Shown here: piece by piece, positions 26,131 to 34,034 of the stretch
Position numbering within the stretch: the stretch's first letter is position 1
How the letters are laid out: each line of letters begins with the position of its first letter
From: Mycobacterium sp. GA-1841
Lineage (GTDB): Bacteria > Actinomycetota > Actinomycetes > Mycobacteriales > Mycobacteriaceae
Direction of reading: 5' to 3'
DNA length: 64,000 nucleotides
Assembly (NCBI RefSeq): GCF_001954135.1
Contig: NZ_MBEQ01000010.1
Span: forward strand, 45,387 to 109,386
Made by a program: the position numbers and the translations under genes
Notes under the pieces: generated by a model
Seen by the model: only the letters and a program-made list of their open reading frames with translations
Databases searched by the model: none
Told to the model about the DNA's origin: nothing

Positions 26131-27330
26131 TCACAAAGGAATCTCGACCTCGGCGGTGCAGCTGACGAGCTCGTCGCCGTTCTGGTTCGTCAGCTGCAGC
26201 CTCACCTGAACCAGCGGAACTCCCCATGCTGAATCGGCGTCCTTGTCGATGATTTCGGCGTCGAAGTACGTCACGTCACCTTCGAAAGCCGGTCCGCGGA
26301 AATCTGCCTTGCTGTGACGCACCATCCCGTCCTGACCGGCCCAGTACGCGAGGTAGTCGGTGCACCAAGCGCCCATCGTTGCGCCGTACCCATACGCGCG
26401 TGCCATGCCGACTTCGCTGGCGCGATCGGCGTCAATGTGGCCCCGAGACGGCCCTAGATAGAGTCCGTCGCGCTTACGCGGATCGATGAACGCATCTTCT
26501 TCGTCGAATGCGAAATCCTTGCCGAAACCAGGATCCTGATAGATCCACGGATCTTCGACACCGGGCGGTGCCACCCATTCGAATCCGCCCCAGATATTGA
26601 AGACAAAGGCACGATACTCCGTAGTAAATGTGGCGATGGTGTGCGGACCGATGACTCGGCGCGGAAGCGTATCGCCGACCTTCACCTCGTCGAAGTGGGG
26701 TGACACACCAAACCGATTCGACTCAAGCCACTCGCGGCGCAACCTGTCTACTTCTTCCAGCTCCAGTTGCGTCCATCGTTTGATCTCACCGAGCTGGCTC
26801 TCGAACATACCCCGCTTCTTGGCTTCTTCATACAGATAGCGGATCGCGGTCGACCGTTCACGCGCCACCAGGGCGCCGTTCTGGTTGGTATGTGTGGTGT
26901 CGCCCCGCGAAAACATGGTAGGGCCGGCGAATTTGGTTTCAACGACCTTGTAGTCGTGGAACCGTCGAGTCTGGTAGAGCTTGTCTCCCGGCCGGACCGG
27001 GCAGCCATAGAACCACCACTCCTCTCCACCGAAAATGAGGTGGCTGTTGGGAATGTGGCCTACGCAGGCGGGCGCTGCCCCGTGGCCGTAATCGAGGCCG
27101 ACGGCGATGGACTGTGGCGCGATCAGTCCTCCGAACTTCGACTCGCGCGCGAACTTCTCGTCCCAGTGGAGGGGGTTGGGATAGTCCATCGCCATCACCC
27201 AGCGGCGAATGTCGGAGGAACTGCATGGATCCCACAGTTGGCCGCCGCCGATCGGTTTGCCGACCCGGTGGTCGACATCGGACAGGTCGAGTTCGACTTG
27301 CGAGGGCTTGCCGTCTGATTTCCTGGCCAC
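26131..27330 (-). CDS. Double-hotdog MaoC-like enoyl-CoA hydratase/dehydratase
   Basis: 399 residues from GTG 27330 (AGGAGA upstream). The N-terminal hotdog has IRRWVMAMDYPNPLHWDEKF, typical of the FAS1-like dehydratase domain next to MaoC domains; the C-terminal hotdog contains MARAYGYGATMGAWCTDYLAYW. The length corresponds to two fused hotdog domains in which one retains the active site, as in R-specific enoyl-CoA hydratases for bulky substrates. It likely hydrates the enoyl-CoA made by the divergent acyl-CoA dehydrogenase pair. First gene of a two-gene unit with the ligase. Confidence 0.82.
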   Translation of the reverse strand: MARKSDGKPSQVELDLSDVDHRVGKPIGGGQLWDPCSSSDIRRWVMAMDYPNPLHWDEKFARESKFGGLIAPQSIAVGLDYGHGAAPACVGHIPNSHLIFGGEEWWFYGCPVRPGDKLYQTRRFHDYKVVETKFAGPTMFSRGDTTHTNQNGALVARERSTAIRYLYEEAKKRGMFESQLGEIKRWTQLELEEVDRLRREWLESNRFGVSPHFDEVKVGDTLPRRVIGPHTIATFTTEYRAFVFNIWGGFEWVAPPGVEDPWIYQDPGFGKDFAFDEEDAFIDPRKRDGLYLGPSRGHIDADRASEVGMARAYGYGATMGAWCTDYLAYWAGQDGMVRHSKADFRGPAFEGDVTYFDAEIIDKDADSAWGVPLVQVRLQLTNQNGDELVSCTAEVEIPL

Positions 27331-27586
27331 CTTGATCTCCTGAGTCAGCGATTGACGTTGATGCCGACGATGCTGTCGGGGTTCTGGCAGAGGTGACGCC
27401 GGCGCACTCTCCGTCGGCGTCCCAGCAGCTTCGGAGAACGCTCAAAATGCGGGTTACCGCCTCTGCGATCCTGCGATACTCCACAACCGTCAAGCAGGAA
27501 TATTGCTTTGCGATCATCATGCTTGTCAAGCAATGACAACGTTGACTTACGCGATATGAGAACGTTATTCTCGCAGCACACCTTCG
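27331..27586. promoter_or_regulatory. Divergent control region with repeated half-sites
   Basis: 256 bp between the dehydratase gene (-) and the acyl-CoA dehydrogenase operon (+). It contains the perfect palindrome TGCTTGTCAAGCA (27520-27532), two more copies of the same half-site (CAAGCA at 27491, TGCTT at 27504), CAACGTTG at about 27537, and the 15-mer GAGAACGTTATTCTC (27558-27572). Two regulators may act here. Confidence 0.5.
27558..27572. promoter_or_regulatory. Candidate operator shared with 23473-23487
   Basis: GAGAACGTTATTCTC, with 5-base inverted arms GAGAA/TTCTC, 14 bp before the start of the acyl-CoA dehydrogenase gene. Its reverse complement matches the 15-mer at 23473-23487 in 13 of 15 positions. 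Confidence 0.5.
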
Positions 27587-28603
27587 ATGAAGATGGGGAT
27601 CCGAGTGCTTCTAGAACTCGACGATGACCAGCGTCTCTGGCGCGAGACGGTTCAGCAGGCGGTGGCGAAACAGTGCCCCGCGTCTCTTGTTCGTTCGATC
27701 GCGGAGGGGGCTGCGGACGCTGACGGACTATGGCGGTGGTACTGCGGGGAGGGCTGGACGGAACTCGCCACCACAGAATGCTTTGTCGAGCTGTCCCTTG
27801 TGCTCGAGGAACTCGGGCGGGCGAGCGATCCGACTCCATTCCTCGCCACCACCACTCAATTCGCGCCTCTGGTTGACCATCACTTCGACGCATCCCAGTC
27901 AGGTGCCGCGGTCTACATGGGTGTGACTGCGCGCCGGAACGGCATGGGATGGCTTCTCAGCGGTGTTGCCCGGTTTGTCCTCGACGGGGATCGTGCACAC
28001 CGTCTTGCTGTTCTCACCGAAGCCGGCGTCTTCATCGTCGACGCGGGCCGAGTGACTGCCCGTCGGGCCGCCGCGTTCGATCCTGTGCTGCACGTGGGCG
28101 ACCTACTGTTCGACGACGTACGGGTATCCGACGACGATCGAATCGTCACCGATACCGAACGCGCCAAGCAAGTCGCGCTAACCGGCATGGCGACACATAC
28201 GGTCGGTGCTTGCCAGCGGATTCTTGAGATGGTCATTGAGCACGTCAAGGAACGTCATCAATTTGGGGTCGCTATTGGGTCTTTCCAGGCAATCCAGCAC
28301 AAGGTCGCCGATATGCATGTGTTCGTCGAACGTGCCCGCGCCTTGTCCTACTTCGCTGCGCTGACCATCGCCTCTGCTGACAAACGAAGTCGACTAGCGC
28401 CGTTCATGGCGAAAGCCGCTGCAGGAGAGGCTCAGTCGCATGTCGTTCGGCACGGCATGCAGTGCTTCGGCGCCATGGGTCTGACTTGGGAGAACGACCT
28501 GCAGTTCGCCGTCAAACGTGCGAGGGCGGGGGAAGTACTACTCGGTGGTGCGGCAGAACACCGCGCGATCATCGCGAAGGAGTACCGTGCAGCTGACTTT
28601 TGA
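27587..28603 (+). CDS. Acyl-CoA dehydrogenase, short subunit
   Basis: 338 residues (ATG 27587; ATG 27593 or GTG about 27605 possible). C-terminal acyl-CoA dehydrogenase domain is clear: ERHQFGVAIGSFQAIQHKVADMHV and HGMQCFGAMGLTWENDLQF. The N-terminal half is short and weakly conserved, as in the small subunit of actinobacterial alpha2beta2 FadE pairs known from steroid side-chain degradation. The next gene overlaps its end by 17 bp and encodes a full-length partner. FAD-dependent desaturation of an acyl-CoA; probably inactive alone. Confidence 0.85.
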   Translation: MKMGIRVLLELDDDQRLWRETVQQAVAKQCPASLVRSIAEGAADADGLWRWYCGEGWTELATTECFVELSLVLEELGRASDPTPFLATTTQFAPLVDHHFDASQSGAAVYMGVTARRNGMGWLLSGVARFVLDGDRAHRLAVLTEAGVFIVDAGRVTARRAAAFDPVLHVGDLLFDDVRVSDDDRIVTDTERAKQVALTGMATHTVGACQRILEMVIEHVKERHQFGVAIGSFQAIQHKVADMHVFVERARALSYFAALTIASADKRSRLAPFMAKAAAGEAQSHVVRHGMQCFGAMGLTWENDLQFAVKRARAGEVLLGGAAEHRAIIAKEYRAADF

Positions 28604-29759
28604 TGACGACGTCGAGCGTTTTCGAGCAGAGTTCTCCGCGTTCCTCGACGACAACCTGCCGACTGAGTCGGAGACGCTCGAGCGCCCACAGTCAGTCTCC
28701 CATATGCCGCAGTGGGCGAGGGATTGGCAACGCCTGTTGTTCGACCATGGCTGGTTGCTGCCCGCGCAGCCGCCCGAATTCGGGGGCCGCAATGCGACTG
28801 TGCTTCAACAGTTCGTACATCTCGACGAACTATGCAGGCGACGAATTTTTCACAGCTTTAACCCCCAAGGTGTGAATATCGTTGCCGCATCGCTCATTAC
28901 GTTTGGCACCGCAGAGCAGAAACGCCGGTGGGCGGTACCGGTACTGCGTGGTGAGATGACGGCATCCTTGGGAATGAGCGAACCGAACGCTGGTTCGGAT
29001 CTTGCCTCGCTCAGCACCAGGGCTGTACGCGAGGGTGACAGCTTCATCGTCAACGGCCAGAAGGTATGGACCTCAGGCGCGCATCACGCGGACTTCCTAC
29101 TCGCATTCGTGCGCACGGATCCGGACCTGCCAAAACACAAAGGTATCTCTGCGCTCATCATCCCGACGAACACCGAAGGCCTGGTGTGTCGGCCATTCGC
29201 CGATGTCGCCAGTCAGGACAATCTGGACTTCAACGAGGTGTTCTTCGCCGATGTTCGTGTTCCAGCCGAGAATCTCGTCGGTGAACTCAACAAGGGCTGG
29301 CAGGTGGCCAATGGGTCGTTAGGGCACGAGCGAACCATGATGTGGTTGTTGTTCGCCGATCGGCTCGACAACCTCATCGCCGACTGCCGGCCGCGGACTC
29401 CGGTTGAGCGAGACCAGTACGCGTCGATGATCATGGACTATCACGCTTTACGGGCGATGGGATCGGCTGCCTTGGCCCGTGCTGCGCGCGGCGAGGCGGA
29501 CACGTCGTCGGTGTCGGTGCTGAAACTGCTCGGCTCTGAAGCCGAAAGGCGCGCAGCCGACGTTGTGCTGGACACGGCCGGGATCGAAGGGCTGTTGCAT
29601 CCAGTGACCGGCCGTTATCAACACATGAACAACGACGAGTACTTCGCGAGCAGTTTCGAGCGCTATACCCGCGGCATCGCGGCCACCATAGCCGGAGGCA
29701 CCTCAGAGATCCACCGGAACATCATCGCTCAACAAGTTCTCGGTCTTCCGCGCGGCTAA
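28587..29759 (+). CDS. Acyl-CoA dehydrogenase, long subunit
   Basis: 390 residues from GTG 28587, chosen for AGGAG five bases upstream; this start overlaps the previous gene. FAD/substrate motifs: TASLGMSEPNAGSDLASLST, VNGQKVWTSGAHHADF and the C-terminal IAGGTSEIHRNIIAQQVLGL. Full-length acyl-CoA dehydrogenase fold. Pairs with the preceding short subunit, a layout repeated twice more at 56570-60831. Catalyses alpha,beta-desaturation, with the crotonase and MaoC-like enzymes next in the pathway. Confidence 0.88.
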   Translation: MQLTFDDDVERFRAEFSAFLDDNLPTESETLERPQSVSHMPQWARDWQRLLFDHGWLLPAQPPEFGGRNATVLQQFVHLDELCRRRIFHSFNPQGVNIVAASLITFGTAEQKRRWAVPVLRGEMTASLGMSEPNAGSDLASLSTRAVREGDSFIVNGQKVWTSGAHHADFLLAFVRTDPDLPKHKGISALIIPTNTEGLVCRPFADVASQDNLDFNEVFFADVRVPAENLVGELNKGWQVANGSLGHERTMMWLLFADRLDNLIADCRPRTPVERDQYASMIMDYHALRAMGSAALARAARGEADTSSVSVLKLLGSEAERRAADVVLDTAGIEGLLHPVTGRYQHMNNDEYFASSFERYTRGIAATIAGGTSEIHRNIIAQQVLGLPRG

Positions 29760-29803
29760 TGACGGCTGTCATCTGTTCGGCAGCAACTGACAGGAGGCAC
29801 ACT

Positions 29804-30658
29804 GTGGCTGAAACCCATTGGACTGCACTGACATGCCTCAAGGTGCAACGGTTGCCGAACATCGTGACAGTTCGGCTGAACCGGCCCGAGAAGATGAATG
29901 CCATCAACAGCACGATGGAGAAGGAGTTCTACTCGGTCCTGGCAGATTGCGACCGGATGGACGACATCAAGTGCGTGGTTTTGACGGCCGAAGGTCCGAA
30001 CTTCTCTTCCGGCCACGACATTCAACAGGTGGCGGCGGAAACGATTGGCGGCCAGGAGCCCGCCACCATCGAGGACAAGTACTGGGTACATACCGGCGAT
30101 CTACTACCACCATGGCGGTTCACCAAAGGTCTTGTAGTAGCTGCCAAAGGCTTCGTGGGACCTCATGCGAATACCTTTCTCCTGGCCGCCGACGTAGTCG
30201 TCGCTGCTGAGAACTCACGTTTCAGCTGGGAGGAATCCCGGGTCGGTGTCGGTACACCGTACGGGCCATACGCGCTCATGCCTTTTCACTTTCCCATTCG
30301 CGTGATGAAGCACTTGTGGATGACCGGTGGATGGCTGGATGCGGAGACCGCGCATCGACTGTTCTACGTGAACCGGGTCGTGACACTCGGTGAGGAAGAG
30401 GCCACGGCGATGCGCTTTGCCGAACAGTTGGCACACATGGAGACCGGCGATCTCGTCGCCAACAAGCGCGGAACCCATCGCCTCTACGAGGCCGCCGGGT
30501 TGTCCGCAATGGTCGATGTGGGTCGTGACCCCTACGTCCCGAGTGCGGAGGCCGCAATCGCCAAAGAACTGCACCTACGCCTGATTCACGAGAAGGGTGT
30601 GAGAGCCGCTGTACGCGAGCGTGATACAGGCTGGAGTGACGAAATCAGCAAGGTGTGA
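29804..30658 (+). CDS. Enoyl-CoA hydratase/isomerase-family (crotonase) protein
   Basis: 284 residues from GTG 29804, preceded by a perfect AGGAGG. Crotonase features: VRLNRPEKMNAINSTM, oxyanion loop PNFSSGHDIQQV, and AAKGFVGPHANTFLLAADVV for the second. The usual catalytic Glu positions are not obvious, so isomerase, hydrolase or lyase activity is as likely as hydration. It follows the acyl-CoA dehydrogenase pair in a compact plus-strand operon. Confidence 0.82.
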   Translation: MAETHWTALTCLKVQRLPNIVTVRLNRPEKMNAINSTMEKEFYSVLADCDRMDDIKCVVLTAEGPNFSSGHDIQQVAAETIGGQEPATIEDKYWVHTGDLLPPWRFTKGLVVAAKGFVGPHANTFLLAADVVVAAENSRFSWEESRVGVGTPYGPYALMPFHFPIRVMKHLWMTGGWLDAETAHRLFYVNRVVTLGEEEATAMRFAEQLAHMETGDLVANKRGTHRLYEAAGLSAMVDVGRDPYVPSAEAAIAKELHLRLIHEKGVRAAVRERDTGWSDEISKV

Positions 30659-30701
30659 ATGCGTATTGAGAATCACCTGATTTTCTGCAGAAGGGAACCA
30701 A

Positions 30702-31070
30702 ATGCCAGACGCCGATGCAATCATCGCGGCAATCAACGCGCACTGCTCGACCCTGAGCAATCAGGACAAGGAAGGTTGGTTGGCGCTTTGGGCCGACGAC
30801 ACCGTTCTGGAGGACCCCGTAGGGGTCGACACGTACAACGGTATCGAGAGTCTGCGTACAGAGTTCTGGGCTTTGGTCAGCGACCTCTCTCCGATGAAGC
30901 TTTGGCTCGAACGCGATGTCATCGTGTGCGGCAATGAGGCAATTGCCATTCTGCAAGGAGTGGTGACACGGGAGGGTGCGCTGCAGCACGTCGGTCCACT
31001 TGTCGACCATTTCACGTTTGACGACGCGGGCAGGATATCGATGATGCGCGCCTTCTGGAAGTATGCGTGA
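30702..31070 (+). CDS. Ketosteroid-isomerase-like (SnoaL/NTF2 fold) protein
   Basis: 122 residues. The segment WADDTVLEDPVG matches the active-site strand of delta-5-3-ketosteroid isomerase (YADDATVEDPFG): Asp38 aligns with catalytic Asp40 and Asp102 (LVDHFTFDDAGRI) with Asp103 of the Pseudomonas putida enzyme. The position of the third residue, Tyr16, is taken by His14. A double-bond isomerase acting on a ketone or CoA-thioester is plausible; other NTF2-fold activities remain possible. Translationally coupled (GTGA) to the ligase downstream. Confidence 0.7.
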   Translation: MPDADAIIAAINAHCSTLSNQDKEGWLALWADDTVLEDPVGVDTYNGIESLRTEFWALVSDLSPMKLWLERDVIVCGNEAIAILQGVVTREGALQHVGPLVDHFTFDDAGRISMMRAFWKYA

Positions 31071-32692
31071 CATCGATGTCACCGGAGACGTTGCCGGCGA
31101 TCGTGAATCGCATGGCAGAAGCGGATCCACACCGGGTTTTCGTACGGAGCGTCAACGGGCCGTCGGCGACCTGGAGCCAGCTGCGGACGTCGAAAGACAT
31201 ATGGGCAGCGCGCTTTTTGGCCCTTGGCGTGGAGCAAGGTGACGTAGTCGTCACCGTGCTCGACGCCGGTGTGGACGCGCTGTCCGCGTGGCTCGGTCTC
31301 GCCAGCATCGGCGCGATCGATGCGGCAACCAACCCAGAGTTTCGAGGACGCATGCTCGCGTACGCGATCAACAACTGCGCACCCGAATTACTCGTCGTGG
31401 CCCCACAGTACGTCGACCTGGTCGCGGCGGTCGCCTCGGACTTGCAGACGGTTGAGCGAGTACTTGTACTCGACGCGGACTACTGTTCGGAGCAGAGTTC
31501 TTCTCTCCCTGACATCACGCCGCTCGACGCTCTCACGCTGGACATGGCGGCCACGCGTGATCGGATCAGAGTGCCAGAGCTTCACGATATCGCCTGTATC
31601 ACCTACACATCCGGAACCACGGGACCGTCCAAGGCAGTGAAGTTGCCGTGGGGGCAACTGCATGCGATCAATTCCGGGACGTTTCCGATCGAGGACCTCG
31701 ATCGCGCAGACATCTTCTACTGCACAACGTCGCATGCCCACTTCGGATCCAAATCAATTCCCTACAACGCGGCAATGGTCGGTGGACAAGTGGTCATGCG
31801 GCCCCGGTTCGCGCTCACCAGCTTCTGGGACGATGTGGCCAACTACGAGATAACGACCGGCATGCTAGTCGGATCGATGGCCGACCTGCTCTTGCGGGAT
31901 CCGAAACGACCCACCGGTGCAACAACTCTCAAGAATTTGTTCATGGCCCCACTCGGGGGCAGCTACCGGAAGTTCAGCGAGGAATTCGGGGTGCGCATCT
32001 GCACCGTCTACAACAGCACTGAAGGAGGCGTGGCGATTCGCTCTGGTTGGAACCCCGCGAATGACCGCACGCTGGGCCGGCTCCGAGAAGGTTATCCGAA
32101 TTTCGAGGTCCGGCTGGTGGATGCCAACGACTACGAAGTCGTAGACGGCACCATGGGGGAGTGCGTAGTGCGCTCCGGTATCCCGTGGGTGATGAACGCA
32201 GGCTATTGGAATAACGATCGTGCGACGGCACTTGCTTGGCGAAACGGTTGGTTCCATACGGGTGACGCACTTATCCGCACGCCGGAAGGCGAGTACATCT
32301 TCGTCGACCGCCTTAACGATGCCATCCGGCGTCGCGGGGAGAACATTTCGTCGTTCGAGGTCGAAGCCGACGTGTTGCTCAATCCCGATGTCGATGAATG
32401 CGCGGCGGTAGCGGTGGCCGCTGACAACGGCGAAGACGAGGTGCTGCTGTTTGCAGTCAGGCGCCCTGGATCGACGATGAGTCCGCAAGATCTGCATGAG
32501 GATCTTGAGAGCCGGATGGCTCGGTTCATGGTCCCGCGCTACATCGAATTCGTGGACGAACTGCCGAAAACCCAAGCAACGCTTCGGGTTATCAAATCTG
32601 ATCTACGCATGCGGGGGATCAGTCCTGATACGTGGGACGCGAAATGCACATCGCTTCGCGCAACGGCGAACACGACGGCCAAACAGCGATAG
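31067..32692 (+). CDS. Acyl-CoA ligase (AMP-forming, CaiC-like subfamily)
   Basis: 541 residues from GTG 31067, overlapping the previous stop (GTGA). Motifs: ITYTSGTTGPSKAVKLPW, YNSTEGGVA, GWFHTGDALIRTPEG, FVDRLNDAIRRRGENIS. The C-terminal motif that normally contains the adenylation Lys reads LPKTQATLRVIKSDLR, with Arg where PxxxxGK has Lys; this kind of variation is known in crotonobetaine/carnitine-CoA-ligase-like proteins. Activates an unknown acid. Sits between the KSI-like gene and P450 in the operon. Confidence 0.85.
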   Translation: MTSMSPETLPAIVNRMAEADPHRVFVRSVNGPSATWSQLRTSKDIWAARFLALGVEQGDVVVTVLDAGVDALSAWLGLASIGAIDAATNPEFRGRMLAYAINNCAPELLVVAPQYVDLVAAVASDLQTVERVLVLDADYCSEQSSSLPDITPLDALTLDMAATRDRIRVPELHDIACITYTSGTTGPSKAVKLPWGQLHAINSGTFPIEDLDRADIFYCTTSHAHFGSKSIPYNAAMVGGQVVMRPRFALTSFWDDVANYEITTGMLVGSMADLLLRDPKRPTGATTLKNLFMAPLGGSYRKFSEEFGVRICTVYNSTEGGVAIRSGWNPANDRTLGRLREGYPNFEVRLVDANDYEVVDGTMGECVVRSGIPWVMNAGYWNNDRATALAWRNGWFHTGDALIRTPEGEYIFVDRLNDAIRRRGENISSFEVEADVLLNPDVDECAAVAVAADNGEDEVLLFAVRRPGSTMSPQDLHEDLESRMARFMVPRYIEFVDELPKTQATLRVIKSDLRMRGISPDTWDAKCTSLRATANTTAKQR

Positions 32693-32708
32693 GCGGAGGT
32701 GCGATCTA

Positions 32709-34034
32709 GTGACGACAGAAGGAACGACCCCGAATACGCGTTGCCCGGTCGATGTCGAGCGCTTGAGTTCTCTCGACGAAGTATCGTTCATAGACCCGGC
32801 AGTCCAAGAGAAGCCGTTCGCCTATTATCGCGCCCTCCGGTACGACGCCCCGGTCTACTTCGAAAAAAATCTGGGTATGTACCTGGTATCACGACACGAA
32901 GATCTCGAGGCGGTACTGCGAGACCCCGTCGTGTTCTCCCAAGAACTCGGCTACTACAAACAAATGGCGCATGGCCACCTCGATGAGATGAAAGAAGTCC
33001 TCGAGCGTCAGGGCGGTGGCTTCTTTCCAGACGTCGCCAACATCGACCCACCGCGCCACAACCGGGTACGCCGTCTGCTGTCTCAGGCCTTCAGCAGGAA
33101 GCGAATGAAGTCCCTTGAGCCACAATTTGAAGAGCTCGTGGATGGGCTGTTAGGGAACCTCGTCGAGCGCGGCGAGTTGGATGGGTTGCACGAACTGGCG
33201 TTGCCTATGGCGATCGCATTCAGCATGCAACAGCTGCAAGTCGACGATTTGGACATGAGCACGATCAAGCGCTGGGGCAGCGCGTATCTGTCGCAGTTCA
33301 GCCTCACAAACACTCGCGAAGACATGATTCGGGCGGCTCATGACCTAGCAGAAATGCAGAACTACCTGATCGCGCTCGTCCGGAGACGAATGGCTGAACC
33401 CGAGGACGACATGCTCTCCGACATCATCACCGCCCGCACGCCCGACGAGGAGCCTCTGAGTTTCGAGGAGCTGGTCGCCACCGCGCGTGCGCTCCTCATA
33501 AACACCCACGACTCGATGTCTACCGCATTCACCAATATCCTTTTCCAGGTCGCGACGGACGCGGACATCGCCCGCCAGTTCTACGAAGCTGCCGAAGATG
33601 ATTCGTCGATGGGACGTTTCATCGAGGAACTCCTACGCCTTGAGCCACCGGTGCGAGCACTGTCACGAGTCACCACCGAGCCGGTGATGTTGGGTAAGAA
33701 GGCGCTGCCAAAGGGGGCGCACCTATTGGTTCTGTTCGCGTCCGCCAACGACGACGAGTCAGTGTTCGAATGCCCGCGCCAGTTCGATACCAACCGAACC
33801 AACATCCGGAAGAGCATGACGTTCGGGGCCGGCGTCCATCTGTGTTTGGGCGTCTCGCTGGCACGAATGCAACTGCTTGTGGCCGCCAGACAGACAGCGA
33901 AGCGGCTCAAAGATCTCAAACTCGCGATACCAGTTGACGAGATCCGTTACATACCCAACGCCGCCTTACTGGCGATGGAGCGGCTTCCGCTGACATTTGC
34001 TCCGAAAACCGAAGGCCACACCTATGACCTGTGA
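32709..34034 (+). CDS. Cytochrome P450 with atypical I-helix
   Basis: 441 residues from GTG 32709 (GGAGG nine bases upstream). Heme loop FGAGVHLCLG with the axial Cys at about 379, and K-helix EELLRLEPPVRALSR. The oxygen-activation stretch reads LLINTHDSMSTAF instead of the common AGxE/DTT, so the conserved Gly and Thr are replaced (Asn-Thr ... Ser). This may alter proton delivery or favour an uncommon reaction. No ferredoxin gene follows. Its last 11 bp overlap the Baeyer-Villiger-type gene. Confidence 0.88.
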   Translation: MTTEGTTPNTRCPVDVERLSSLDEVSFIDPAVQEKPFAYYRALRYDAPVYFEKNLGMYLVSRHEDLEAVLRDPVVFSQELGYYKQMAHGHLDEMKEVLERQGGGFFPDVANIDPPRHNRVRRLLSQAFSRKRMKSLEPQFEELVDGLLGNLVERGELDGLHELALPMAIAFSMQQLQVDDLDMSTIKRWGSAYLSQFSLTNTREDMIRAAHDLAEMQNYLIALVRRRMAEPEDDMLSDIITARTPDEEPLSFEELVATARALLINTHDSMSTAFTNILFQVATDADIARQFYEAAEDDSSMGRFIEELLRLEPPVRALSRVTTEPVMLGKKALPKGAHLLVLFASANDDESVFECPRQFDTNRTNIRKSMTFGAGVHLCLGVSLARMQLLVAARQTAKRLKDLKLAIPVDEIRYIPNAALLAMERLPLTFAPKTEGHTYDL

